This document shows positions 51,146 through 60,234 of a DNA stretch of 64,000 nt, piece after piece (the first letter of the stretch is position 1; each line of letters starts with the position of its first letter). Source of the stretch: G963663525 sp963663525 (GTDB taxonomy: Bacteria; Myxococcota_A; SURF-8; G963663525); assembly GCA_963663525.2 (NCBI GenBank), contig CAXXHC010000001.1, forward strand, positions 2,418,001-2,482,000. Direction: 5' to 3'. The translations under genes and the position numbers were made by a program. A model generated the notes under the pieces. It was not told where the DNA came from. It did no database searches and saw only the letters and a list, made by a program, of their open reading frames with translations.

Positions 51146-51173
51146 TTGACAGTCGTTCGAAACGACTTATATT
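51146..51173 (+). promoter_or_regulatory. hsp20 promoter with palindromic operator
   Basis: TTGACA (51146-51151), 16 bases, TATATT (51168-51173). The spacer contains GTCGTT-CGA-AACGAC, a perfect 6-bp inverted repeat with 3-base centre, placed between -35 and -10 where a repressor would block RNA polymerase. It is not a CIRCE element (TTAGCACTC type). The operator and repressor are inferred. Confidence 0.6.
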
Positions 51174-51352
51174 TACATCCTATACCCTCATATCTATCTG
51201 ATAATACAGATAAAAATCATAAAAAAATATTTTCTTGGGCGCTTGACGGAACGGAGAGGCGACTTATCTTTCAAACGTTGAAAGGGAATCCCGGTTGACG
51301 AAACGGTCAGCCGATCAAGCCGAAAGGCGGACTTATTCAAAGGAGGTGGATC

Positions 51353-51787
51353 ATGTTGGTACGATGGAACCCGATTTCGGAATTGGAGCGTTTTCGTCGC
51401 GATATGGACCGTCTGTTCGATACCCGCAACACGACCGAGGACGGCGAAAGCATCACGAACTGGACCCCGCGCGTCGATATCGTCGAAGCCGAAAAGTCCT
51501 ACGAAGTGACGGTGGATCTTCCCGGCGTGGAAGCGAAGGACGTGTCGATCGACGTCGAAAACAAAATCCTGACGGTTTCCGGCAGACGCGAGGGCGAGAA
51601 GCTGGAGGAGAACAAAGCCTACCGGCGTCGCGAGCGGATCTTCGGACTGTTCAGCCGCACGTTCACGTTGCCCGAACACGTGGATGCCGAAAACATCAAG
51701 GCCAGCTACTCGAACGGCGTGCTCAAACTCAGCGTGCCGAAAAAGGAAGAAGTGCTCCCGCGCAAGATTCAGATCGAAGTGAACTGA
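51353..51787 (+). CDS. Small heat-shock protein (Hsp20)
   Basis: A 144-residue ATP-independent chaperone of the alpha-crystallin family. The alpha-crystallin domain spans about residues 38-135: TPRVDIVEAEKSYEVTVDLP, the GVL motif in SNGVLKLSVPK, and a C-terminal IQIEV with an I-x-I-like tail. The N-terminus WNPISELERFRRDMDRLFD is usual. AAAGGAGG precedes the ATG. A transcript from the promoter at 51146 would have a leader of about 170 bases that could hold further control; a fold was not shown. A terminator follows. Confidence 0.95.
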   Translation: MLVRWNPISELERFRRDMDRLFDTRNTTEDGESITNWTPRVDIVEAEKSYEVTVDLPGVEAKDVSIDVENKILTVSGRREGEKLEENKAYRRRERIFGLFSRTFTLPEHVDAENIKASYSNGVLKLSVPKKEEVLPRKIQIEVN

Positions 51788-51867
51788 TGCGCAAACACAA
51801 GCCGGATTCTTCCGGACAAGGTGCGTGAAACATGCTCGGCGCGATGTGTGCCGGCATGAGAAGGCAG

Positions 51868-51900
51868 ACGGTCGGCGACAAACGCCGACCGTTCGTTTTT
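51868..51900 (+). terminator. Terminator of hsp20
   Basis: ACGGTCGGCG (51868-51877) pairs with CGCCGACCGT (51883-51892), loop ACAAA, followed by TCGTTTTTT. Confidence 0.88.
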
Positions 51901-51920
51901 TGTTCGGCTTGTTCCATGTA

Positions 51921-51947
51921 CGAAAAAGCCCCGCTGTGGAGCGGGGC
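51921..51947 (-). terminator. Terminator of the RND gene
   Basis: On the minus strand, GCCCCGC-TCCACA-GCGGGGC is followed by TTTTTC. It is 26 bases after the RND stop, facing the hsp20 terminator. Confidence 0.85.
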
Positions 51948-51972
51948 TTGAGAAACAAAGAATTCCAAAGGG

Positions 51973-54900
51973 TTACAGCTTGTTCAATTCTTCCTGCTCG
52001 GTGGCGTCGATCTTCCGGCTGAAGCGCTGCAGCAGCGAAAAAAGCACCGGGACGACGAACAGCGTGACGCAGGTTGAAAATACCAACCCGCCGATGACAG
52101 CATAGCCCATGGAGTGCTTGAATTCCGCCGCGTTGGCGGTGGAGAGCACCAGCGGCATCATGCCCACCATCGTGCCTCCGGCGGTCATCAGAATGGGCCG
52201 CAGACGTACCCGGCTGGATTCCACCAGCGCATCGATGACATCCATGCCGCCGCGAATCAGTTGCAGGGAGTAATCTACGAGTAGAATCGAGTTTTTGGTG
52301 ACGATACCCATCAGCATGATGATGCCGATGAAGCTCATGATGGAGAAAATCTGGCTGAAGACGAACAGGCTGCCGATCGCGCCGGTCAGCGCGAAGGGAA
52401 GGGCGGACATGATCGTAAAGGGGTGGACGTAGGAGTTGAACTGGGAAGCCAGCACGATGTAAATCAGGAAGATCGCCGCCGCCAGAGCGCCCAGCAGATC
52501 TCCGAAGGATTTCTCCATGTTCTCGATATCACCCGCCATTTTCAATTCCACGTCCGGCGGGAAGTTCTGTTCGGCGAATTGCGTCAGCTTGGGAGCCTGC
52601 GTGCCGATGTCGTGGCCTTTGGCCAGTCCCGAAATGATGCCGATTTTGCGGATACGGTCGAGCCGGTTGATTTGAATCAACTTCGTTCCGTAAGTGATTT
52701 CAGCCACATCCGAAAGCTTGACCACCGCGCCCGTCGCCGATTTCAACGGGATGTTACGAATGTTGTCGAGCGTCTGATAGGGATCGTCGATATACACGCG
52801 GATCTCGATTTCCTCGCCGCTTTCATCCATGATACCGCTGATTTTCCTGCCGTCGATCAAAGCACGCATCGTGATGCCGGTTTCTGCCGGGTTTACGCCC
52901 AGATCCACCATTTTCTGATGGTCGAAATTGACGCGGACGTCTTTTTTATAGCCCTTGTCCGTGCTTGTGATATCGGTGAAGCCACCATCTTGTTTCATGA
53001 ATTGAACGAGTTGCTCCGCCGCGCGGGAAAGGCTTGAAAAGTCGTTGCCGACTACGTTGACCTGCACGGGAGAGGTCTCCATGCCTTCGGCCTTGGCGAA
53101 CTTGACTGCCAATTTTCCATTATAACGTTCTGCAATGCCTTGCAACCGCTCACGAACCTGCCGCATGGCCTCGAACTGGTCGGTCGCACGGGTCTCTTTG
53201 GGAGTCATCATCACGCGCATCTGTATGATATTCTTTTCTTTTTTCGTGCCGCCGCCCATGGTTGAGAACACGAAGGATTCCCAATCGAATTCGTACAGAG
53301 CCTCGGTGACTTCCCGCGCCACCGCCTTGGAGTGATCCAGCGAGCTTTCGTTGGGCAACTCAAGCGAAACGTCGAACTCACCACGGTCGATGTCAGGCAT
53401 AAAGGCGGTGGGAAGTTTCCCCGCCAGCGACAATCCGCCCGCGAACAGGGAAAAGGCGATCAACAGGGTGATGAAACGATGCCTGAGCGCCCATTTCACC
53501 GCTCCGGCATAGCCGTTTTCAAGCGCCATCAGGAAGCGGTCCATGATCCGGTAGAGGAAGAAATCCTTCGATTCTTCTTTGAGGATTTTCGCGGCCAGCA
53601 AAGGGGATACGGTGAAACTGACTGTCACCGAAATCAGAATCGCTGCCACGACGGTCAGGCCGAATTCCTTGAAGATGTTGCCCACGATGCCGTGTAATAC
53701 GACGGTGGGACCGAACACGCAGATCAACGCCATTTCCGCGCTGATGACCGCCAGGCCCACTTCCTGCACGGCATCGATGGCGGCTCGTATTCTGGTTTTT
53801 CCTTTTTTCACGTGGCGGAAAATTGCCTCGATCACGACGATGGCGTCGTCGGTGAGGATACCGACGGAAATCGAAAGGGCCATGGTGGTCATCAGGTTCA
53901 GCGAGAAACCGGCCATTTTGACGAATAAAAAGGTGCCGATGATCGAAGTCGGTAGCGACACGCCGATGATGATCGCCGCCCGTTTGTTCATCAGGAAGCA
54001 GAAAATGATGAACATCGCCAACAGCGCACCCATGAAAATATCGCTGATCGAACTGGATACCGCCGCCTTCGTGAAGGGGGTCTGGTCGCCGGAAATCTCG
54101 ATTTCGTAGCCTTCCGGCAACTGCTTCTCGATTTTCTTGATGGTTTCCATCACGTCATCGGCCATTTTCACCAGGTTGACGGAACCCTGCTTTTTCACTT
54201 TCAACGCCACGGCGGGCGTCAGGTCGAGCATGGAGGCGCTTTCCTCTTCCTCCAGGCCGTCTTCCACGCGGGCGAGATCCTTGACCCGTAGCGTGTCTCC
54301 ACCAAGGCTCAGCAGAGGAAGCTCGCGCAACTCTTCGACGGTCTCCACTTCTCCGAAGCCGTTGACAGTGACTTCCTCGGTTTCATTATTCAATTTGATG
54401 GTGCCCGCCGGAACTTCGATGGACGACGAACCCATTATGTTGAGCACGTCCAGCGCCGAGATCCTCAACTGGCCGATTTTCAACGGGTCCAGCAACGCGC
54501 GGATTTCGCGCTCCCGACCGCCGTAAATGTCCACGCTGCCGACGCCGGAGATGGATTGCAGCCGGTTTTTGATCTGCTTGTCCGCAATGCGCGTGACTTT
54601 GCTCAGTTTTTCGCCTGAAGGGGCTTTGAGGATCAGCGTCATCACCGCCTGGGCGTTGATGTCGAACTGCTCGATTTTCGAATCTTCCGCGTCTTCCGGA
54701 AGGTCGCTTTCGATGATCGACACTTTGTCGCGGACATTCTGCGTGGCGAGGTCGCCGTTGACGTAATCCTCGAAGGTGACGATGGTAAAGCCCACGTTGT
54801 CGAGCGCCGTACTATCGATGTGCTTGATATCGCTCAAGGTTCCGATGGAATCCTCGATTTTCTTCACCACGTCTTCTTCGATGGTTTGGGCGTCTGCGCC

Positions 54901-55056
54901 GGGGTAGATGGTTGTTACGGTTACCACGGGGATGTCCATCGTGGGGATCAGTTCCACGCCCAGCGTACGCATGGAAAGCAGGCCGAAAATCAGCAGGGCC
55001 AGCGTTAGCAGTGAGATCATCACCGGGTTTTTCAAGGACAACTTCGACAGGAACAT
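51973..55056 (-). CDS. RND efflux transporter (AcrB/MdtB-like inner-membrane pump)
   Basis: A 1,027-residue proton-driven pump with 12 predicted membrane helices and two large periplasmic loops. It starts LSLKNPVMISLLTLALLIF with family motif GVELIPTMDIPVV. The proton-relay residues are seen: Asp-Asp in GILTDDAIVVIEAI (normally VDDAIVVxEN, so the conserved Asn is Ala here), Lys in IVTKNSILLVDY and Arg/Thr in RLRPILMTAGGT. AAGGAG precedes the ATG at 55056. The MFP and TolC genes precede it in one run, so it is probably a tripartite efflux system of unknown substrate. Confidence 0.94.
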   Translation of the reverse strand: MFLSKLSLKNPVMISLLTLALLIFGLLSMRTLGVELIPTMDIPVVTVTTIYPGADAQTIEEDVVKKIEDSIGTLSDIKHIDSTALDNVGFTIVTFEDYVNGDLATQNVRDKVSIIESDLPEDAEDSKIEQFDINAQAVMTLILKAPSGEKLSKVTRIADKQIKNRLQSISGVGSVDIYGGREREIRALLDPLKIGQLRISALDVLNIMGSSSIEVPAGTIKLNNETEEVTVNGFGEVETVEELRELPLLSLGGDTLRVKDLARVEDGLEEEESASMLDLTPAVALKVKKQGSVNLVKMADDVMETIKKIEKQLPEGYEIEISGDQTPFTKAAVSSSISDIFMGALLAMFIIFCFLMNKRAAIIIGVSLPTSIIGTFLFVKMAGFSLNLMTTMALSISVGILTDDAIVVIEAIFRHVKKGKTRIRAAIDAVQEVGLAVISAEMALICVFGPTVVLHGIVGNIFKEFGLTVVAAILISVTVSFTVSPLLAAKILKEESKDFFLYRIMDRFLMALENGYAGAVKWALRHRFITLLIAFSLFAGGLSLAGKLPTAFMPDIDRGEFDVSLELPNESSLDHSKAVAREVTEALYEFDWESFVFSTMGGGTKKEKNIIQMRVMMTPKETRATDQFEAMRQVRERLQGIAERYNGKLAVKFAKAEGMETSPVQVNVVGNDFSSLSRAAEQLVQFMKQDGGFTDITSTDKGYKKDVRVNFDHQKMVDLGVNPAETGITMRALIDGRKISGIMDESGEEIEIRVYIDDPYQTLDNIRNIPLKSATGAVVKLSDVAEITYGTKLIQINRLDRIRKIGIISGLAKGHDIGTQAPKLTQFAEQNFPPDVELKMAGDIENMEKSFGDLLGALAAAIFLIYIVLASQFNSYVHPFTIMSALPFALTGAIGSLFVFSQIFSIMSFIGIIMLMGIVTKNSILLVDYSLQLIRGGMDVIDALVESSRVRLRPILMTAGGTMVGMMPLVLSTANAAEFKHSMGYAVIGGLVFSTCVTLFVVPVLFSLLQRFSRKIDATEQEELNKL

Positions 55057-55111
55057 TTCGACTCCTTGGGAAGATCGTAAGTAGGGTGAAAGTCAAGGGA
55101 AAACGAGTGAA

Positions 55112-56212
55112 TCAGTTGGCGATGGCCTCGACGGTTTCACCGATTTTAATGTTGGAAGTGTCCTTGATGACGGTTTCGGGAATCTCGCCCGCGATCTCCA
55201 GGCCGTCCTCGAAGGCGTGGCCGATGGAAATCGAATGGGCGACGATTTTGCCGTTTTCGACGGAATAGACCTCACCCAGGCGATTTCCTACAGTTTTCAC
55301 GGCGGTGGCAGGCACGATGATACGGGGTTTGGCCTCGGTTTCGATCGTCGCGACCGCGTACAAACCTGCGGGAATCTTTCCTTTTTTGTTGTCGATATAG
55401 GAAATCAGGCTGAACGTTTTCGAGGCGCTGATGCTTTTGCCTTTCGAGGCCACGTTTGCGTTGATGGTTTCGTTCAGCGTGGGAATGTAAAAGTTGACCT
55501 GATCGCCCTGATCCACATCGCCATAAAACATTTCGGAGATGGACAACGACGCTTTGAGACGGTCGATTTTCTCGATGGATGCGATGTCGCCGCCGCCCGG
55601 CATGGTGCTCATCACGTATTTCCCCAAGGGTGCGATTTTACTGGTGATAACTCCGCCGTAAGGGGCGCGGACTTGGGCTTTGTTCAGCTTGCGCTTGAGC
55701 AGGTTCACGCTTTTGGCCGCCGATTCGATCTGTTTTTCCAGGGCCGTTTTCTGCGCCTTGGTGTTGTCGAACTGGGACTGTGGGATGCTGCCGCTTTCCA
55801 GCAGGGCTTCGAGTCGCTTGTAATCCTTTTCGACGCTGACGTACTGGGCGTTGAGTCCGGCGAGACCGGCGCGGGCCTGTTCGAGATTGATCTGGTAGTC
55901 GATGGGGTCCAGGGTGGCGATGACCTCTCCCGGTTCGACGAGTTGGTTTTCTTCCACGTGCCACTTGATGAGTTGGGCGGTCACTTCGGAGGTGATGGTG
56001 CTTTTCTCTTCCGGGGCCAGTGTGACGCCTTCTTTCAGCGTGACGCCCAATTCCTTGGTTTCCGGTTTCACGACCAGGACTTTTTTCACCATATCGACTT
56101 TCACCGGAGCGGCGGCTTCCTGACCGATGGACTCGCTGCAGGATGCGAAAAGCATGGATGCGGCGATCAAAAACGCGAGTGAGGCGATGGGACGTACGAT
56201 CGAAGATTTCAT
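55112..56212 (-). CDS. RND efflux membrane-fusion (periplasmic adaptor) lipoprotein
   Basis: A 366-residue adaptor linking the RND pump and TolC. MKSSIVRPIASLAFLIAASMLFASC is a lipoprotein signal. Then come a beta-barrel/lipoyl part (VTLAPEEKSTITSEV, VEPGEVIATLDPIDY), a coiled-coil hairpin (about residues 110-180, LEQARAGLAGLNAQY to KLNKAQV), the second lipoyl half (RAPYGGVI) and a membrane-proximal domain. The ATG at 56212 has AAGGA with a rather long spacing; an ATG at 56236 adds eight residues with no site. It lies 51 bases after the TolC-like gene and 55 before the pump. Confidence 0.93.
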   Translation of the reverse strand: MKSSIVRPIASLAFLIAASMLFASCSESIGQEAAAPVKVDMVKKVLVVKPETKELGVTLKEGVTLAPEEKSTITSEVTAQLIKWHVEENQLVEPGEVIATLDPIDYQINLEQARAGLAGLNAQYVSVEKDYKRLEALLESGSIPQSQFDNTKAQKTALEKQIESAAKSVNLLKRKLNKAQVRAPYGGVITSKIAPLGKYVMSTMPGGGDIASIEKIDRLKASLSISEMFYGDVDQGDQVNFYIPTLNETINANVASKGKSISASKTFSLISYIDNKKGKIPAGLYAVATIETEAKPRIIVPATAVKTVGNRLGEVYSVENGKIVAHSISIGHAFEDGLEIAGEIPETVIKDTSNIKIGETVEAIAN

Positions 56213-56263
56213 GAGTGTTTTTTCCTTATGGGTCACGGTGATTGGCGTCTGTTTATGTCGAAA

Positions 56264-57658
56264 TTACATCAAATGCTCTGAATCGACAGTTTCGCCGATG
56301 GCTTTGAGCCAGGCGGCTTTGGCGATATAGCACTGGAAAATCGCGGAGTTGTGGTTGTTTCGGGCCTGGACGAGCGCTGTTTCGGCGTCCAGCATGTCGG
56401 CGGTGGTTCCAAGACCCTTCGCGAGATTCCGGCTTTCGATGTCGTAGGATTCCTCGGCTTCCAAAACGGCGGCCTCGGCCACCTTGAGCACTTCGGAGGC
56501 GCTTTGGAAATCGATCAGGGCTTTTTTGATTTCCAGACGGATCATGCGCTCTACGTATTCGTTCATGTGCTTGGCCTGCGAACGGTTGGCGCGGGCCTTG
56601 TCGATCCCGTAATATGTTGCGCCCCATTCCCAGAAATTCCAGCTTATCGCCAGACCACCGTAAAAGGTGTTTTCACGGCCCATGGACGAGCCCTCGGTGT
56701 GTGTGTAAGCCCCGATCAGGTTGAGGTCGGGCAGCATATCGGCCATGGCTACGTGGGTTCCCCGTTCGGATTGCCGCACCCTTTTACGCACTTCACTGGT
56801 TTCGGGGCGTGTGTCGATGGCCGAGTCGAAGACGTCGGCAAGCAGCACTTCGGGGGGAATGGGTGCTTCTCCGGGGACGGAGATCGGCAGCAGTTCGGCG
56901 TCGATGTCCAGGCCCATGACCGTGGCGAGATTGGCGCGAGCGAGGCTTTTCATCGAAGTGGCCTGGATCTTTTTCTGGTTGGCGTCGGCCAGCGCCACGC
57001 GGATTTTCAACAGGTCGTTTTTCGCCAGCATTCCCTGATCCACGAAAGACTGCACGACGCGCTGCTGCTCTTCGAGGTGCAGCACCGACGAGTAGGTCGT
57101 TTCAAGCTGTTTTTCCGCCTGGAGCAGGTGAAAATAGGCGGTGATGACTTCCAGGCGCTTGTCCTGCCGTTTCGCGTCGAGTTTGACCTCGGAGATATCT
57201 TTCTCCAACTCGCGGATCTTGTATCCCTGGTGAATCTGGTAGAGCTGATTCAGCGGCATGGCGACGGTCAGTTTCGTTTCGCTGGTAACCTGATCCTGAA
57301 GTTTCGACGGGCTGGAAAGCCCCTCTACCAACCCGGCGAACGCCTGTTCGTACGCTGTGGTAGGGGAGGGTAGTTGCGAAAAATCGCCGCTTCCGCCCAG
57401 GGAAAAGTAGCTTTCGTCGTCCCAGACGAGGATGGTGGAGGAAAATCCGAAAATCGGCCCGTAATGGCCGCGCATCTGTTTTCTTGCCGCTTCCGCCGCC
57501 CGTATTTCGGCCTTGCTTGCCATGATTTCCGGGTTGTTTTTCAGTGTCATGCTCAGGGCGTCTTCCAGGGTGATCTGCATCGGTTCCGCCGGGCACAATC
57601 CCGGAAACGCGAGTCCCACGAGAAGAACCAGAGACGTGAACAAGGTTTTCAGCTTCAT
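56264..57658 (-). CDS. TolC-family outer-membrane efflux channel
   Basis: A 464-residue outer-membrane factor. The signal peptide is MKLKTLFTSLVLLVGLAFPGLCPAEP. ITLEDALSMTLKNNPEIMASKAEI opens the first OEP helical domain, and the second half repeats it (RLEIKKALIDFQSASEVLKVAE; YDIESRNLAKGLGTTADMLDAETALVQA). The LKSV/coiled regions suit a trimeric alpha-barrel. AAAGGA precedes the ATG at 57658; the long frame to 57931 is not part of the gene. It is the first gene of the efflux run. Confidence 0.93.
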   Translation of the reverse strand: MKLKTLFTSLVLLVGLAFPGLCPAEPMQITLEDALSMTLKNNPEIMASKAEIRAAEAARKQMRGHYGPIFGFSSTILVWDDESYFSLGGSGDFSQLPSPTTAYEQAFAGLVEGLSSPSKLQDQVTSETKLTVAMPLNQLYQIHQGYKIRELEKDISEVKLDAKRQDKRLEVITAYFHLLQAEKQLETTYSSVLHLEEQQRVVQSFVDQGMLAKNDLLKIRVALADANQKKIQATSMKSLARANLATVMGLDIDAELLPISVPGEAPIPPEVLLADVFDSAIDTRPETSEVRKRVRQSERGTHVAMADMLPDLNLIGAYTHTEGSSMGRENTFYGGLAISWNFWEWGATYYGIDKARANRSQAKHMNEYVERMIRLEIKKALIDFQSASEVLKVAEAAVLEAEESYDIESRNLAKGLGTTADMLDAETALVQARNNHNSAIFQCYIAKAAWLKAIGETVDSEHLM

Positions 57659-57819
57659 GAATAGTCCTTTGGGTGCGAAAAAACGTTCGATGGTTTGAGA
57701 TAGGAGCTTTTTATTAATAAGGATTCTCTGATCTGATAGGTACCCCATTGAGCCTTTCGCTACGCGTTGTCTTTTTTCCCGGTGAGGATGAACGAAACAG
57801 CCGATCGGGTTCGAAAAGT

Positions 57820-58101
57820 TTACATTGTCAGCTTGCTTTGCCAGACAGAGTGATTGACCATTCCCATTTCCCTGAGATGTTCTGCGAGCAACAGGCCGAC
57901 TTTGGTTTTGGTGGGTAGAACATTGGTACACCAGTAAAGAATGACTGCAACACTTGTTGGTAAAAAGGCGTCGCCGAGGATTTCGATGCGCTCGATGTTT
58001 TTGTCTTTCAACAGGGTTTCGAAATGTTCCGGGAGTTCCTCAATCAGTTTTTTAATTTTTTCTTCCGAAGAAAGCAAGTGAATTGATTCGAGCCAGCCCA
58101 T
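57820..58101 (-). CDS. Small uncharacterised protein
   Basis: A 93-residue helical protein (MGWLESIHLLSSEEKIKKLI...). It has no signal peptide; the middle LPTSVAVILYWCTNV is modestly hydrophobic. AAAGGA precedes the ATG at 58101; an upstream ATG at 58158 is possible. It lies between the divergent TolC operon and the sigma-54 regulator gene. I do not recognise a family, and its link to efflux is unproven. Confidence 0.5.
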   Translation of the reverse strand: MGWLESIHLLSSEEKIKKLIEELPEHFETLLKDKNIERIEILGDAFLPTSVAVILYWCTNVLPTKTKVGLLLAEHLREMGMVNHSVWQSKLTM

Positions 58102-58277
58102 GGCGGGGTCCTTTCGCCCAATAAACACGCGAAAGGAATAACGCACATAGTATGCCAAGATTTTACGGAGGTGGGTACATGGTTTTTCGGGGAAAACCGG
58201 CCTGTGTGAAAGAGATTTTTTATGACTGTATTATTTGACGGGCGCAAACTGAAAAATAATGCAGAAAACTGTAAATT

Positions 58278-58306
58278 TTGACAGAATGCTTCGTGTTTGC
58301 TATAGG
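58278..58306 (+). promoter_or_regulatory. Promoter of the sigma-54 activator gene
   Basis: A perfect TTGACA (58278-58283), a 17-base spacer and TATAGG (58301-58306) lie 34 bases before the start codon. It is among the best sigma-70-like promoters in the window. Confidence 0.65.
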
Positions 58307-58340
58307 AAATTCAACCTATCTGATTGGAAAGGTTTTGGCA

Positions 58341-59948
58341 ATGGTCAATCAGAACGAATTCTTTCGGGAAGTCACGCTTCGCATCGGAAGCAGCCTCAAT
58401 ATGGACGAAGCGCTTGAAAATCTGCTCGAATACCTCAAGGATTTTTTCCCTCTAGAAACCATTTTTCTCGATTACCAGGAACGTGACGGTGGGGTCTACA
58501 GCGTCAGTTTCGCAGGCGGGAACAAAAATCGGATTTTCGACAACCAGAAGCCGATGTTCTTTATCGAGTCGCATAGAAAGCAGAAACTCGAAAAGCTTCT
58601 GGACCAGTCCGGGTTCAAAATCGGGGACGTGTTTATCATCAACCAATCGGCCCATGATAAGGTTTCCGATAAAATGAGAGCCGTTTTCGAAATGATGCGA
58701 GAGGTGATTCCTCAGGGAGAGCCCCTCCCGTCGATTTTGTCTCTTGAATTGGTGATTAAAGACGAAATCGTAGGTCGTTTCGGCATTGTGAACTACGAAA
58801 AGAACGCCTTCACGGAAGAACACGCCCGCCTGCTGCAACTGGTGAAGGAACCGATTGCTATTGCGATGAGCAACGCCCGCCGCTACCGGGAGTTGATGCG
58901 CCTCAAGGACATTCTCGATGACGACAACCGCGCCATGCGTCAGGAGTTGGAACGCATTTCCGGCAACGAAGTGATCGGGGCGGATTTCGGCCTGCGCCGG
59001 GTGATGGAACTCGTACGCCAAGCGGCTCCGCTGAATAATCCGATCCTTCTGCTGGGAGAAACGGGCAGTGGCAAGGAAGTCATTGCCAATGCGATTCATC
59101 TTTCATCCCTCAGGCGGGATCGACCGATGGTGCGTGTCCAATGCGGCGCGATTCCGGATTCCCTGTTGGACAGCGAACTTTTCGGCCACGAAAAAGGCGC
59201 GTTCACCGGGGCTTTCGCCGCCAAGAGAGGGCGTTTCGAGCGTGCGGACGGAGGGACGATTTTCCTCGACGAAATCGGAGAGTTGACCCAGGATGCTCAG
59301 GTCAAGCTGCTGCGAGTGCTCCAGGAACGTGAATTCGAACGTCTGGGCGGGCAGAAAACCCTTACGGTGGACGTGCGCGTCGTGGCTGCGACCCACCGGA
59401 ATCTGGAGCGGATGGTGCAGGAAGGGCGTTTTCGCGAAGACCTTTGGTACCGACTCAACGTTTTCCCGATCCAACTTCCTCCTCTGCGACAGCGAAAGGA
59501 AGACATTCCCTCGCTGATCGCCCACTTCGTCAGCCGAAAAAGCCGGGAAATGGGGTTGCCGAGTATGCCGTTGTTGGCCCCGAAAGCGCTCGACCAACTG
59601 CAAGCTTACGATTGGCCCGGCAACGTGCGGGAGTTGCAGAACGTCGTCGAACGCGCGCTTATTACCTGCGGTGGAGGGGCACTGTCGTTTCCCGAACTGG
59701 AGGGATACAAGGAACTTTCCAAGCCTGCCGCAACCAAGGAATACGAAGGCGACGAGGTTCCCAAGCTCGACGACGTCATCATCGGGCACATCCGCGACGT
59801 GCTTTACCGATGCCAGGGCCGCGTGGAAGGTCGCGGCGGCGCGGCTGAGGTTCTGGGAGTGAATCCCGGCACTTTACGGGCGCGGATGCGAAAATACAGG
59901 ATTCCTTTCGGGCGCAAGGCGATGGAGGCTGGCGAGCAGAGGGGCTGA
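58341..59948 (+). CDS. Sigma-54-dependent transcriptional activator (GAF-AAA-Fis)
   Basis: A 535-residue enhancer-binding protein. Residues about 20-190 look like a GAF sensor (LEYLKDFFPLETIFLDYQ; EEHARLLQLVKEPIAIAMSNARRY). Then the AAA core: Walker A GETGSGKE, the sigma-54 contact loop GAFTGA, Walker B GTIFLDEIGEL and arginine finger region RFREDLWYRLNVFP. The C-terminus (GGAAEVLGVNPGTLRARMRKYRI) is a Fis-type HTH. No receiver domain is present, so it is an FhlA/NorR-like sensor of a small molecule. The ATG at 58341 follows AAAGG. It transcribes away from the efflux cluster. No -24/-12 promoter was found in the window. Confidence 0.92.
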   Translation: MVNQNEFFREVTLRIGSSLNMDEALENLLEYLKDFFPLETIFLDYQERDGGVYSVSFAGGNKNRIFDNQKPMFFIESHRKQKLEKLLDQSGFKIGDVFIINQSAHDKVSDKMRAVFEMMREVIPQGEPLPSILSLELVIKDEIVGRFGIVNYEKNAFTEEHARLLQLVKEPIAIAMSNARRYRELMRLKDILDDDNRAMRQELERISGNEVIGADFGLRRVMELVRQAAPLNNPILLLGETGSGKEVIANAIHLSSLRRDRPMVRVQCGAIPDSLLDSELFGHEKGAFTGAFAAKRGRFERADGGTIFLDEIGELTQDAQVKLLRVLQEREFERLGGQKTLTVDVRVVAATHRNLERMVQEGRFREDLWYRLNVFPIQLPPLRQRKEDIPSLIAHFVSRKSREMGLPSMPLLAPKALDQLQAYDWPGNVRELQNVVERALITCGGGALSFPELEGYKELSKPAATKEYEGDEVPKLDDVIIGHIRDVLYRCQGRVEGRGGAAEVLGVNPGTLRARMRKYRIPFGRKAMEAGEQRG

Positions 59949-60234
59949 ACCCGGACCAGGAGGGCACGGGGTGGAGTTTTCTTGTTTAGCCCTGCAATAT
60001 CAAACCTTTACGTTGTTGCAGCAAAAGTATTCAAAGGTTGGATAATGTCACGCGACCTACCAGAGTATTGACAAACCCTCTGAATTTTTTTCCAGACCCA
60101 ATTTCCAATGCCGCCTGTGTGGCGGCTAAATTTTATGAATTTCGAATTGTAAGATCCGTTTTTAAGCCCTTTTATTGTTGCATACGGATACGTTTCAGCA
60201 CCTGATTGCTACAACTTCGGTTTCCTTGAAAATC
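59949..60234. other. Intergenic region, no gene
   Basis: The 286 bases between the regulator and the next lipoprotein contain a small hairpin, GCCGCCTGTGTGGCGGC (60111-60127), with no T run. Nothing else is recognised. Confidence 0.4.

Larger units (their letters stand above)
50149..51352. other. Intergenic region with tRNA, repeats and hsp20 promoter
   Basis: Apart from the tRNA, the terminator, the repeats (50810-50878 and 50902-50998) and the hsp20 promoter listed separately, the 1.2 kb has no gene. From 50519 to 50790 the text repeatedly contains CGTGCAAA, TTTGCACG and close forms. It is AT-rich before the hsp20 promoter. Confidence 0.5.
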
